From positions 119,427 through 183,426 of the forward strand of contig DIWV01000002.1 in the NCBI GenBank assembly GCA_002435865.1: a DNA stretch of 64,000 nt, in the 5' to 3' direction. Within the stretch, counting starts at the first letter, position 1, and every line of letters starts with the position of its first letter. Under the pieces are notes generated by a model, which made no database searches, was not told the origin of the DNA, and saw nothing but the letters and a program-made list of their open reading frames with translations. Made by a program: the position numbers and the translations under genes. This document shows, piece by piece, positions 18,010 through 28,700 of this stretch. Source of the DNA: Cloacimonetes bacterium UBA6097. GTDB taxonomy: Bacteria > Cloacimonadota > Cloacimonadia > Cloacimonadales > Cloacimonadaceae.

Positions 18010-18510
18010 ATGAACAATAAAAAAATTAAAGGCAACACTTTTATTGAAGACTCTTATTGTGGATTATATTGCGGGGCGTGTGAGATTTTACTGGCATACA
18101 AAAAAGCAATGGAGCACAATACAGTTGCTGACTGGGATAATTTACCCGAGGAATTCTCTGATCATATTAATAAAGCTGAGGTGAAATGCCTGGGATGCAA
18201 AACCGATACTGTTTTTGCAGGTTGCCGCAGGTGTCAAATCAGAAGTTGTGCCAGGGAAAAAGGAGTTGAATACTGCATAGATTGTGAATGCTACCCCTGT
18301 GAGCTGATTAATCAGATGAAAGTGCGCCTGGAAGCTGTAAAAAATATTCTTCCCCACACATCAGCCATAATAGGCAACCTTAAAGATATTCAAAAAATGG
18401 GAAGGAAAGATTGGCTAAAGTATCAAAAAGAATTGTGGAGCTGCCCGACTTGCAGTGCAAGATTAAGCTGGTACCAAAGAAAATGCACACAATGTAACCA
18501 GAAGGCGTAA
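18010..18510 (+). CDS. Cysteine-rich DUF3795-like protein
   Basis: A 166-residue soluble protein with at least 16 cysteines. It opens with the motif CGLYCGAC (Cys17, 21, 24) typical of DUF3795 proteins, followed by CLGC, CRRC, and CIDCECYPC clusters, and it ends with a separate zinc-ribbon-like pair of CPTC and CTQC. Binding of zinc or an iron-sulphur cluster is likely; the family's biochemical role is not established. The start codon follows TTTGGAG with a seven-base gap. The gene is flanked by repeats on both sides and converges on the AAA+ ATPase gene. Confidence 0.82.
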   Translation: MNNKKIKGNTFIEDSYCGLYCGACEILLAYKKAMEHNTVADWDNLPEEFSDHINKAEVKCLGCKTDTVFAGCRRCQIRSCAREKGVEYCIDCECYPCELINQMKVRLEAVKNILPHTSAIIGNLKDIQKMGRKDWLKYQKELWSCPTCSARLSWYQRKCTQCNQKA

Positions 18511-18512
18511 AA

Positions 18513-18618
18513 AAGATTCCTGTCTACGCAGGATTGAGTTTAAAAAAAGGCTGGATCCCTGCCTGCGCAGGGACGACAAAAAACAGGCAAGATGCCTGTG
18601 CTACGCGCAGGAATGACA
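18513..18618. repeat. Cluster of REP-like palindromes between convergent genes
   Basis: Three short palindromic elements in about 100 bases: CCTGTCTACGCAGG, CCCTGCCTGCGCAGGG and a CAGGCAAGATGCCTG unit with a CGCGCAGGAATGAC tail. They fill the spacer between the DUF3795-like gene and the ATPase stop codon. No separate terminator was seen, so they may also serve to end transcription from both sides. Confidence 0.65.
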
Positions 18619-18619
18619 G

Positions 18620-20248
18620 TTACACTTTCAGGGAATATGTCTTATTCACATATTTACTGTTCCATTTGAGGATAATCAAAGCACTCAGGAAGTCTGACCG
18701 TTTAACTTCCACATGTGAGAAATCCTTTACGATTTTATCTTCCGTTATGATGGATTTTATATCAATTGTCCTTCTTAAAGCAACCATGGCAGCTTCTTTG
18801 GCTATGAACGTAATCTGGGCAGCAGAATAACCAACAACAGATTCTGCGAAAGAGAATAAATCGACGTCATCAGCCAGTGGCATCCCTTTTGTTGCAATAT
18901 CAAGTACTTTTTTACAACCAGGCAAATTGGGCTTCTTCACCTCAAGGATATAATCAAACCTGCCCGGTCTTAACAGGGCAGTATCCAGCAAATCAGGCCT
19001 GTTGGTGGAAGCCAGGACTGTGACGTTACCGAATTCTTTCATCCCGTCCATTAAGGACATAAGCTGATTTACAACTGTTGCGTACCATTTGGAAGATTCA
19101 CCGGCTAATCTGGATTGGGCAATTGAGTCTATCTCGTCAAAGAAGATTATGGACGGCTGCATATCCCTTGCTTCTTCAAAAATATCCCTTAAATTCCTTT
19201 CAGATTGCCCGAAGTTTTTATCAAGAATATCCGGACCGCCAACCGGGATAAAGTGTGCCCTCACTTCATTGGCAATCGCTTTGGCAATAAGAGTTTTACC
19301 ATTGCCGGGTTCACCCCATAACATAACACCACGATAAGGTTTTACCCCCAGATGCTCGTACAAATCAGGCTGTTTGAAAGGAAGCTCTATCACTTCCCTT
19401 ATCTTCTGGATGATGTCTTCAATACCACCAATATCATCAAAAGTGATTTCGGGTATATATCTTTGTTTGTTATATTCAGTTCGCTTGCTTATCTCTTCAG
19501 CTCTCTTGTTTGAATCAATCCGGTCATTATTCTTCACTGTTTCTTTTAAATCAATCTCAGGAGCAGAAGATAATATTTTGTGATATATATTTATCGGCTT
19601 CCATTGCTTATCATTAGAAAGAACCTCATCCAGGTAAATCAGTCCCCAGTTCTGGGTATCTGTAGTATCAACAGAATTCGGCAATTCTACTACATATTTC
19701 CTATAAAACACATGCTGGAAAACCGGACAAAATTCTATGCTCTTCTTTTGTATAATGTCTGACAATACCCGGGAGATTTCTTCTTTATCTATTTTCCAGT
19801 TAGTCTTGTTTGTAAATGCTCCATATTGATACCAATATTTGTTGTTTTTATTGTAAGGAGCTTCCATGTGACGCAAAGTAATTCCAGTGAGTTGCCTGCA
19901 TCCCCAGCAATCTGAACATTTTTCATCACAATATAGAGCTTTATCATCAGCATTTGTGTAACCCAGATAGCAATCAGCAATATCTTTTATTTTCATGAAG
20001 AAACTGCCCGGATCAAGCTCAGTATTATTGAAAGATACTCCGGCAGATTTCCAATCTTCAATAGTGTTTATCAGTTTCTGGAAAAGATCATACTGTGCCA
20101 GTACTTCCTTATTATCAGTTTCAATAAGGTTAAGTTTTGAATCTGTTCCTATTGGAGTAAACTGCTTAAATTTAGAAGCATACTCAATAGCTTTTTCATA
20201 ATCAGTTGAATTGGAATATCCAAAACGTATCGATAAAATAAAATCCAT
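18620..20248 (-). CDS. Cdc48/FtsH-like AAA+ ATPase with cysteine-cluster N-domain
   Basis: A 542-residue protein with one AAA+ domain in its C-terminal half: Walker A GEPGNGKT at 312-319, a pore-loop-like NFGQSE at 345-350, Walker B IIFFDEID at 367-374, sensor STNR at 414-417 and arginine-finger RPGR at 427-430. All ATPase residues are present. The N-terminal 265 residues match nothing I recognise and contain Cys107, Cys111, Cys114 and Cys117 (C-x3-C-x2-C-x2-C), a likely zinc or Fe-S site. By family it would be a hexameric unfoldase or remodelling enzyme. It follows the rpsG terminator, so it is probably transcribed on its own. Confidence 0.83.
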   Translation of the reverse strand: MDFILSIRFGYSNSTDYEKAIEYASKFKQFTPIGTDSKLNLIETDNKEVLAQYDLFQKLINTIEDWKSAGVSFNNTELDPGSFFMKIKDIADCYLGYTNADDKALYCDEKCSDCWGCRQLTGITLRHMEAPYNKNNKYWYQYGAFTNKTNWKIDKEEISRVLSDIIQKKSIEFCPVFQHVFYRKYVVELPNSVDTTDTQNWGLIYLDEVLSNDKQWKPINIYHKILSSAPEIDLKETVKNNDRIDSNKRAEEISKRTEYNKQRYIPEITFDDIGGIEDIIQKIREVIELPFKQPDLYEHLGVKPYRGVMLWGEPGNGKTLIAKAIANEVRAHFIPVGGPDILDKNFGQSERNLRDIFEEARDMQPSIIFFDEIDSIAQSRLAGESSKWYATVVNQLMSLMDGMKEFGNVTVLASTNRPDLLDTALLRPGRFDYILEVKKPNLPGCKKVLDIATKGMPLADDVDLFSFAESVVGYSAAQITFIAKEAAMVALRRTIDIKSIITEDKIVKDFSHVEVKRSDFLSALIILKWNSKYVNKTYSLKV

Positions 20249-20320
20249 GGCAGCCCTTAAAATATATTACTTATTATAATTTAAGAAAATCCAAAATAAT
20301 GTCAAGGACAATTTCCTTGT

Positions 20321-20352
20321 ATCAAAATAAAGCCCGTCAATTGACAGGCTTT
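20321..20352 (-). terminator. Terminator after rpsG
   Basis: On the minus strand a stem AAAGCCTGTC/GACGGGCTTT with an AATT loop and one mismatch is followed by ATTTT. It lies 45 bases after the rpsG stop codon and ends the rpoBC-rpsL-rpsG transcript. A short REP-like CCGACCAGGTCGG element sits between. Confidence 0.75.
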
Positions 20353-20396
20353 ATATTTAATATCATATTCCCGACCAGGTCGGAATGACGATGTCA

Positions 20397-20867
20397 CTAC
20401 CAGCGAAGGTGAGCAAAAGCTTTGTTGGCTTCTGCCATCTTGTGGGTATCTTCACGTTTCTTGATGCTGTTGCCTTCTTTTTTATAGGCAGCCATCAATT
20501 CTCCGGCAAGTTTATCACGCATTGTCTTTTCAGACCGGTTACGGGCATAACTGATAATCCAACGGAAAGCAATAGCTCTGCCGTTTTTCTCATTCACTTC
20601 AGTGGGAATCTGGTAGTTTGAACCACCAACACGGCGAGACATAACTTTTACCATCGGACGTACATTTTCCAATGCAGTCTTAAAGACTTCCAAAGGATCA
20701 AGCTTTGTCTTTTCGGCAATTATTTCAAACGCACCATAGACAATCTTTTCCGCAACGGATTTCTTGCCGCGCTTCATAACGCAGTTCATAAATTTGGTGA
20801 CGATAATGTCATTATACTTCGGGTCTGGCAGTACTTCTCTAACAACAGCTCTTCTTTTTCTTGGCAT
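20397..20867 (-). CDS. rpsG: 30S ribosomal protein S7
   Basis: A 156-residue S7, the standard length, from MPRKRRA to the conserved C-terminal FAHLRW. S7 nucleates the 30S head and binds 16S rRNA near the decoding centre. It follows rpsL by nine bases. In most bacteria fusA and tuf come next, but here a terminator and an AAA+ ATPase gene follow instead. Confidence 0.98.
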   Translation of the reverse strand: MPRKRRAVVREVLPDPKYNDIIVTKFMNCVMKRGKKSVAEKIVYGAFEIIAEKTKLDPLEVFKTALENVRPMVKVMSRRVGGSNYQIPTEVNEKNGRAIAFRWIISYARNRSEKTMRDKLAGELMAAYKKEGNSIKKREDTHKMAEANKAFAHLRW

Positions 20868-20876
20868 ACTACACCT

Positions 20877-21257
20877 CTACTTACTGGACTTCGGACGTTT
20901 AGTGCCGTACTTGGAACGAGAATTAACTCTTTTATCCACGCCGGCTGAATCCAATGCACCACGAACGATGTGATAACGAACACCGGGCAGGTCTTTTACA
21001 CGACCGCCACGAACCAATACTATTGAGTGCTCCTGCAGATTATGTCCTTCTCCCGGAATATAAGCGGTAACTTCAAAGCCGTTTACTAAACGGACACGTG
21101 CAACTTTACGCAAAGCTGAGTTAGGTTTCTTGGGCGTTGTCGTGTAAACACGAGTACAAACTCCGCGCCTCTGCGGACATCCCATGAGCGCCCTGGTCTT
21201 TTTCTTCTTGATGATCTCAGTTCTGCCTTTGCGAACTAACTGATTAATGGTTGGCAC
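20877..21257 (-). CDS. rpsL: 30S ribosomal protein S12
   Basis: A 126-residue S12 with the decoding-centre loop TTPKKPNSALRK at 40-51 and the RGGRVKDLPGVRYH segment. The lysines where streptomycin-resistance mutations arise are wild type. It begins MPTINQLVRKGR, exactly as expected, 33 bases after rpoC, and is translated with rpsG. Confidence 0.98.
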   Translation of the reverse strand: MPTINQLVRKGRTEIIKKKKTRALMGCPQRRGVCTRVYTTTPKKPNSALRKVARVRLVNGFEVTAYIPGEGHNLQEHSIVLVRGGRVKDLPGVRYHIVRGALDSAGVDKRVNSRSKYGTKRPKSSK

Positions 21258-21290
21258 TTCTTTTTTCCTCCACTTTATTGTGTGTTTATT

Positions 21291-24200
21291 CTAGAAATCA
21301 TATATACTTTCTGATTCTTCCTTTTCTGCCGGATGAGCAATTTCCTGTACAATCTGTTGTACAGTCTTACCTTCTGCTAATGCTTGTTTAACCCGGCTTG
21401 TATAAATTCTGGAACCTGTTCCAACAGGTATTCTGTGTCCCAGAATTATGCTTTCTTTCAGCCCTTCCAGTCTGTCAACCCTACCTTCGATTGATGCCTT
21501 GGTCAAGACTTTTGTTGTTTCCTGGAATGAAGCTGAAGACAACCAGCTTTCAGTCAACAGAGAAGTTTTGGTTATACCAAGCAGAAGTTGTTCAAACTGA
21601 GCAGGTTCCAAATCATTCTGCTGAGCAAAGTGATTTTCTTTTTCCACCAGTATTTTATCAATAATATCACCTTCAAGGAAACTGGTCTGACCGGGATCCA
21701 TGATGCGAACTTTCTTAAACATCTGTCGAATAATGACGCTTACATGTTTGTCGTCTATCTTCACACCCTGTTTGCGGTAGATTTCCTGAACTTCATTCAG
21801 GATAAGCATCTGAGCTTCTATTATACCTTTAACCAACATGTCATGCGGATCGAAAGGACCGTCAGAAAGTGCATCTCCACTCTCTACCCAGTCACCCTGA
21901 TGAACGATGATTCTTTTTCCGGAAGGAATGGAATACTTGCGCCCGGCCAGGGGTTGACCTTCTTTAACTGGCTCGCCTGAAACAAGGATGCTTTCCTGGT
22001 CTCTTGGTACAGCAAAAACTACACCACAAAGAGGACTACCGACTTTAACAGAATCCCCTTCATTTACAATCAATTCATATTTCTTGGGTATTTCAAGTTC
22101 AGAAGATTTGGTGTTTTTCTTGTTTATCGTAACGGTAAATTTCTTCTTCTTTTTATCTTCTGTAATGCTAACCTTACCATCTTTGTCTGCATAGACTGCA
22201 TTTTCCGGAAGTACAATTATATAAGTCTGGTCATCTCTGGTTTCTACTGTAACTTTCCCTTCACTAGGTGAGTACAATCCATTGGTAGGAGTGACAAATA
22301 TATCACGTCCGGTCTTTTTCAAACCGCCTATAGTAACCAATCCGTCAATTTCTGATATCTTGGCTTTATCCTTTGGAACACGTGCTTCAAATAAGTCTTG
22401 TACACGTGGCAGACCGCCAGTAATGTCTCTTTGCTTGATTGTAGTTCTGGAAGTCTGACCCAAAACATCCCCTGCATAAACATAGCTGCCGTCTTCAACG
22501 CGAACAACTAGTCCGGTCTGTAAAGGCACCTGTGTTATCGCACCGTCATCACCAACAATTTTAAACTGTGGCTGCACTTTTCTTTCTTTTGATTCGATGA
22601 TAGTTATATCACGGGTATAAGTGATATCATTATATTCTTCTTTATAAGTAAGGTCTTTCAGGAAATTTTCAAAGTGAAGAACACCCTTGGCTGTAGAAAT
22701 CAACGGATTATTGTACTGATCCCAACTCAGAAGAACAGTATCCTTGGCAACCTTTTGATTGTCTTTAACATGGATTGTGGCAGCATATTCAACCTTGTAT
22801 TCTTCCAGAATTTTCTCATTATCTTTCTCATCCACAATGTTGATTTTACCCAAGTGACTTACAGAGATGAATTGATTCTCGCGTGTTATTACATAATTCA
22901 TTCTTTCAAACTTAACTATTCCATCATAATTAGATGCAACTTCTGCAAGATCTGTTGTTGTACTGGAAGCTCCACCAATATGGAATGTACGCAAAGTTAG
23001 CTGAGTACCTGGCTCACCAATGCTCTGAGCAGCAATAATACCAACCGGATCACCAATTATAACAGGTTTTTGTGTTGCCAGATTTCTGCCGTAACATGCT
23101 CCGCAGATTCCACGGTCTGCTTCACAGGTAAGAACTGAGCGCACTTTTACTGAAATAATCCCGTGATTCTGAATTGTTCGTGCCATTTTGTTTGTAATCT
23201 CTTCACCGGTCTGAACAATTGTCTTTCCTGTTACAGGATCAATAATATCTTCAGCAGCCGTTCTACCTGAGATTCTTTCCGCTAAAGTCTGAACAATTTC
23301 ATTACCTTCTTTGAGACAGGTCATGTTCACACCTTTGGCTGTACCGCAATCTTCCATAGTAATAATTGCATTTTGAGCAACATCAACCAGACGTCTGGTC
23401 AGATAGCCGGCATCTGCTGTTTTCAGGGCTGTATCAGCAAGTCCCTTTCTGGCGCCGTGGGTAGAAATAAAGTACTCAAGAACAGTTAATCCTTCTTTAA
23501 AGTTAGATTTAATCGGGGTTTCAATAACATCTCCACCACCTGTAGCACTGCTCTTAGTAGGTTTATCCATCAAACCACGCATACCGCCAAGCTGTTTGAT
23601 CTGGTCTTTACTTCCTCTGGCACCTGATTTATACATCATGTATATGGAGTTCAAGCCCTTGCGGTCTTTGGAAAGTTCTTCCATCATTTCATCAGTTACA
23701 CGTACTGAGGTTTTCTTCCATTGGTCTACAGCACGGGAGAAACGTTCATTTTCAGTAATACCGCCTTTCATCTGCAAATCAAAAATCTTGGCAACTTCCT
23801 TCTCTGCAGCTTCAAGGATTTGATCTTTCTTTTTGGGAACTATAATGTCACCAAAACTAAATGTAACCCCTGCTTTTGTAGCATATCGGAAACCTGTTTC
23901 TTTAAGATTATCAAGGATAATGGCAGTTTCCCACTGACCTACAGCCTCGTAACAAAGCATTGCCAGGTCATTTAACTTGCCTTTATCATATGCTATATTC
24001 TGGAAACCTATTTTCCTTGGAAGTATTTGATTAAAGATAACTCTCCCAACAGTTGTTACGATAAACTCGTTATATATTTTTACTTTTATCCATGTATGTA
24101 AGTCTAAAGAGCGACCTGCCTGGATATCACCTTTTACGTTATAAGTAAGTTCTTCCTGCTCATAAGCAGTAATAACTTCATCCATTCCATAAAAGTGACG

Positions 24201-25772
24201 AAGTTTAGTATGGTCAGTAGGAGCAGCTTCTTCTTCCATTGTCAGGTAATAACAACCTAAAACGATGTCTTGGTTTGCTGCCATTGCCAGGCGACCATTT
24301 GCCGGCAGTAACAGGTTTCTGGTTGATAACATCAATAACCGTGCTTCAATTTGTGCTTCTTGTGACAAAGGAACATAAACACCCATTTGGTCACCATCAA
24401 AGTCAGCATTAAAAGGTACACAAACCATTGGATGTAATTGGATAGCTTTATTCTCTGTTAAAACAGGCATAAACGCCTGGATGCCTAAACGATGCAGAGT
24501 AGGTGCACGGTTCAGAAGAACTGGATAGTTTTTTATAACATCTTCCAAAATGCTCCATATCTCAGGTTGCTTCTTCTCAATTAGTTTCTTGGCATTTTTT
24601 ACTTTATCGACTTCACCCATTTTCTGAAGTCTTTCAATCAGGTAAGGCTTGAACAGTTCCACTGCCATCTCTTTGGGTAAACCACACTGCCAAAGCTTAA
24701 GTTCAGGACCGACTGTGATTACTGAACGTCCTGAATAATCAACACGTTTACCAAGCAGATTTTGACGGAAACGTCCTTGTTTTCCTTTTAATTGGTCTGT
24801 TAATGATTTTAACGGACGATTTCCCCGACCTCTTACCGGTCTGGCTTTGCGTGAATTATCTATTAAAGCGTCAATCGCTTCCTGTAACATCCTCTTCTCA
24901 TTACGGAGGATAACTTCGGGTGCGCGAATTTCCAGTAGTTGACGTAACCTGTTATTCCTGGTTATCACCCTGCGATACAAGTCATTAAAATCTGCTGTTG
25001 CAAATCTGCCACCTTCCAAAGGAACCAAGGGACGCAAGGTTGGAGGCAGCACAGGAAGAACATCCATAACCATGTGTTCAGGTTTGTTACCTGATTGCAA
25101 GAAAGCGTCAACAATCTTAAGTTTATTTATTATCTTTTGCTTTCTGAGAGTTGAGACTTCCATTTTTAGCAGAGCTTTAAGCTTTTCCTGCTCTCCTTCA
25201 AGGTCAATTCTCATCAGCAGTTCTTTAACAGCTTCTGCTCCAATCTTAGCTATGAAATTGCCATCCAGCTTATCCCGTACTTCGTAAAATTCATCAACAT
25301 CAATCAGTTCCAATCTTTCATAAGGACTATCACCCGGGTCAATAACTATATAGGACTCATAATACAAAACACGCTCTAAATCCTTGATAGTCATATCAAG
25401 CAACACGCCAATTTTACTTGGAGCGCTTTTAATGAACCAGATATGAGCAACAGGAACTGCTAAATCAATATGACCCATTCTGGTACGACGAATACGGGAG
25501 GAAGTAACTAAGACACCACATCTGTCACAAACTGTATTTTGAAAACGTTTCTTCTTATATTTCCCGCAAGCACATTCATAATCACGTTCCGGTCCAAAAA
25601 TCCTTTCGCAAAAGAGTCCGTCTTTTTCCGGTTTTAGTGTACGGTAGTTCAAAGTGTCAGGTTTAGTTACTTCTCCAAAACTCCATTCATCACGAATTAC
25701 TTCCGGAGCAGCTAATTTTATCCGCACCATATCATACGAAACGAAACGATGTTCTCTACGATTATCCTTCAT
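21291..25772 (-). CDS. rpoC: DNA-directed RNA polymerase subunit beta-prime
   Basis: A 1493-residue beta-prime subunit. The first zinc site uses Cys67, 69, 82 and 85. The catalytic Mg motif NADFDGDQM is near residue 455. The bridge/trigger-loop region contains GEPGTQLTLRTFHIGGA, and the second zinc site is CEADRGICGAC near 880. The length is somewhat above the E. coli protein (1407) because of inserts in the C-terminal third, including a Lys-rich segment (KKKKKFTV) around 1210-1230 in the region after the trigger loop. It begins 12 bases after rpoB. Confidence 0.98.
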   Translation of the reverse strand: MKDNRREHRFVSYDMVRIKLAAPEVIRDEWSFGEVTKPDTLNYRTLKPEKDGLFCERIFGPERDYECACGKYKKKRFQNTVCDRCGVLVTSSRIRRTRMGHIDLAVPVAHIWFIKSAPSKIGVLLDMTIKDLERVLYYESYIVIDPGDSPYERLELIDVDEFYEVRDKLDGNFIAKIGAEAVKELLMRIDLEGEQEKLKALLKMEVSTLRKQKIINKLKIVDAFLQSGNKPEHMVMDVLPVLPPTLRPLVPLEGGRFATADFNDLYRRVITRNNRLRQLLEIRAPEVILRNEKRMLQEAIDALIDNSRKARPVRGRGNRPLKSLTDQLKGKQGRFRQNLLGKRVDYSGRSVITVGPELKLWQCGLPKEMAVELFKPYLIERLQKMGEVDKVKNAKKLIEKKQPEIWSILEDVIKNYPVLLNRAPTLHRLGIQAFMPVLTENKAIQLHPMVCVPFNADFDGDQMGVYVPLSQEAQIEARLLMLSTRNLLLPANGRLAMAANQDIVLGCYYLTMEEEAAPTDHTKLRHFYGMDEVITAYEQEELTYNVKGDIQAGRSLDLHTWIKVKIYNEFIVTTVGRVIFNQILPRKIGFQNIAYDKGKLNDLAMLCYEAVGQWETAIILDNLKETGFRYATKAGVTFSFGDIIVPKKKDQILEAAEKEVAKIFDLQMKGGITENERFSRAVDQWKKTSVRVTDEMMEELSKDRKGLNSIYMMYKSGARGSKDQIKQLGGMRGLMDKPTKSSATGGGDVIETPIKSNFKEGLTVLEYFISTHGARKGLADTALKTADAGYLTRRLVDVAQNAIITMEDCGTAKGVNMTCLKEGNEIVQTLAERISGRTAAEDIIDPVTGKTIVQTGEEITNKMARTIQNHGIISVKVRSVLTCEADRGICGACYGRNLATQKPVIIGDPVGIIAAQSIGEPGTQLTLRTFHIGGASSTTTDLAEVASNYDGIVKFERMNYVITRENQFISVSHLGKINIVDEKDNEKILEEYKVEYAATIHVKDNQKVAKDTVLLSWDQYNNPLISTAKGVLHFENFLKDLTYKEEYNDITYTRDITIIESKERKVQPQFKIVGDDGAITQVPLQTGLVVRVEDGSYVYAGDVLGQTSRTTIKQRDITGGLPRVQDLFEARVPKDKAKISEIDGLVTIGGLKKTGRDIFVTPTNGLYSPSEGKVTVETRDDQTYIIVLPENAVYADKDGKVSITEDKKKKKFTVTINKKNTKSSELEIPKKYELIVNEGDSVKVGSPLCGVVFAVPRDQESILVSGEPVKEGQPLAGRKYSIPSGKRIIVHQGDWVESGDALSDGPFDPHDMLVKGIIEAQMLILNEVQEIYRKQGVKIDDKHVSVIIRQMFKKVRIMDPGQTSFLEGDIIDKILVEKENHFAQQNDLEPAQFEQLLLGITKTSLLTESWLSSASFQETTKVLTKASIEGRVDRLEGLKESIILGHRIPVGTGSRIYTSRVKQALAEGKTVQQIVQEIAHPAEKEESESIYDF

Positions 25773-25784
25773 AATATACCCCCA

Positions 25785-28700
25785 CTACTCCAACTCATCT
25801 TCTTGTAAAAACTCGATGTCAAATCCTAATGATTTCAATTCGCTCACTAAAACATTGAAACTCTCAGGAACACCTGGAGGAGGAGGATTCTCTCCTCGGG
25901 TTATAGCTTTGAAAGCTGCATTACGGCCATCAACGTCATCCGACTTGATTGTAAGCATTTCCTCTAACAAGTGAGCAGCACCATATGCTTCCAGAGCCCA
26001 GACTTCCATTTCTCCCAATCTCTGTCCACCGTGTTGTGCTTTTCCGCCTAATGGTTGCTGTGTTATAAGTGAATATGGACCTGTTGAACGAGCATGCATT
26101 TTATCTGCTACCAGATGGTTCAGTTTCATCATATAAATCACACCAACTGTTACACGCTCTTTAAAACGTTCTCCACTCTTTCCGTCATACAGCACTTGTT
26201 TGCCGTCTTTGGGAAGATTAGCTTTTTCGAGTTCTTGCTCAATATCTTCTATAGCAGCTCCGTCAAAAATAGGAGTCTCAACGTCAAAACCGAGAACCCT
26301 GGCAGCCATACCCAAGTGGGTTTCCATAATCTGCCCTATATTCATACGGGAAGGCACACCAAGTGGATTCAGAACTATATCAACTGAAGTTCCGTCTTCC
26401 ATAAAGGGCATGTCTTCTATCGGAGCAATGATTGATATGACACCTTTGTTTCCATGACGACCAGCCATTTTATCACCGACTTCTATTTTACGTTTTTTGG
26501 AAACGTAGACTTTTACCATTTTACGTACGCCGTAAGCCAGTTCATCACCATGTTTCAGACGCTCTCTGGATTTGCGGTAAAGATTTTCACTTTCTTCTAT
26601 GGCTGATTTTGCCTTCATTATCATCTCATGATAAATCTGCATATTCTTTTCGCTATTTTCAACCATGTCCACTTCAAGATTGATCTTTTTGAAATTAATC
26701 CGCTTTAAATCTTCTTTAGTTATTTTCTTCCCTGCAGGGATAAAGAACATTCCGGTTTTTTCATCTATTATTGATTTAGCTTTTTCACCAATTAACAAAG
26801 ATGATAGCTTTTCTTCTTTAAAATCTTCAATTTTTTTGCGTCTGTCAGCTAATTCCTGCTTAAGAGTTTCAATTTTATCCAGACTCTTTTCCTCGACATC
26901 TCCACTTTCTTCCAACCGCGAGAACACTTTTACGTCAATAACCACACCTTCCATACCAGGTTTGGCTTTAAGAGAGCTATTAGTAAAATCTCCGGCTCTG
27001 TCTCCGAATAAAGCTCGCATAAGGTTTTCTTCCGGAGAAGGATCTATCTCGATTGATTTGGGAGTGACTTTACCAACTATGACATCACCGGCATGAATTA
27101 CTGAACCTACTCTAATGATACCGGTCTTATCAAGATTCCTCAAAGCATGCGCCGGAACATTGGGAATATCATAAGCAAGTTCTTCTTTACCGTTTTTGAC
27201 ATTTCTGACCATTACTTCCATTTCTTCAATATAAATAGAGGTAAGTGTATCTTCCCTGGCTACTTTTTCACTTAAGATAATAGCATCTTCATAATTGTAG
27301 CCATACCATGGCATAAAGGCAACCAGCATATTCGTGCCCAAAGCCAGACGATTATTCTCAACGCAGGGACCGTCTGAAACAGGTTGTCCTTTCTTTACGA
27401 TATCGCCGAGTTTAACCGTAGGACGCTGATTAACGCAAGTATCCTGATTGGTTCTAAGGAACTTTTTATAATAGATTTTATTACCCTGGCTCAGATATAG
27501 TGCTTCATCCTTTTTGTTAAGAGGCTTAATTTCAACAAATTCGGAATTGACATTGACTACTTCACCTTCGTAAGGGGATAAACATACACTTGATGTATCA
27601 TGTTCAGCAATAATTTCCATTCCTGTACCGACAATCGGAGCTACAGGATTTAATAAAGGAACAGCCTGCCGTTGCATGTTTGAACCCATTAATGCCCTGT
27701 TAGCGTCATCATGCTCCAGGAAGGGTATCAAAGCAGCAGATACAGATACCATTTGTTGAGGTGATACATCTATGTATTGGACTTCTGTTGGTTTAACCTG
27801 TATGAACTCACCTCTCTGTCGGGCAAAAATAATCTCATCAGTAATCTTACGCTTTTTATCGAGAGTTACGTTTGCCTGAGCAATTGTATATTTCTCTTCT
27901 TCTGCAGCATCCATAAAGTCGTACTTATCAGTCACTATTCCATTTTCCACCCGGATATAAGGAGTTTCTATAAAGCCAAACCGGTTGATATGTGAATATA
28001 CCGCTGGAGAAACTATCAAACCAATGTTTGGTCCTTCCGGTGTTTCAACCGGACAGACTCTGCCATAATGTGAATGATGGACGTCACGAACTTCAAATCC
28101 AGCTCTTTCACGGGTTAATCCACCCGGTCCTAAAGCAGACAGTGCTCTTTTATGTCTTAGTGCAGCCAAAGGATTTGTTTGTTCCATAAACTGAGATAAC
28201 TGACCTGTGAGGAAGAAAGACTGGACAACTGATATCAGGGCATTGCTGTTGACAAGATCATGTACATTTACATCATCAGTATTTGCAATACTCATCCTTT
28301 CCATAATAATTCTGGAAACCATTGATAAACCTGCTGCATACTGTTCCTGTAAAAGTTCTCCAACTGTTCTGACACGTCTGTTTGCCAGGTTATCAATATC
28401 GTCAATATCATCTTCATCGCGATAGATATTGATCAATGTCTTAAAAATTTGCACAAAATCATCGACTGTAAGGGTCATAGTTGTAAGAGGAATGTCCAAA
28501 CCCAAACGTGCATTCATTTTGTATCTGCCAACTTCTCCCAGATTGTATCTCTTTTCATTGAAAAACATTCTGTTGATCATCAGTTGGGCAGCTTCAGGAG
28601 TTGATTCTTCACCCGGACGAATCAGTGTATATACTTTATCCAGAGCTTCTGCCTGATTTGATGTAGGATCTTTAGCTATAGTATTTTCCAATACTTTTCT

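Noticed and set aside
18721..18880. Degenerate AAA+ domain
   Set aside because: All Walker, sensor and arginine-finger motifs are intact, so the ATPase is judged functional.
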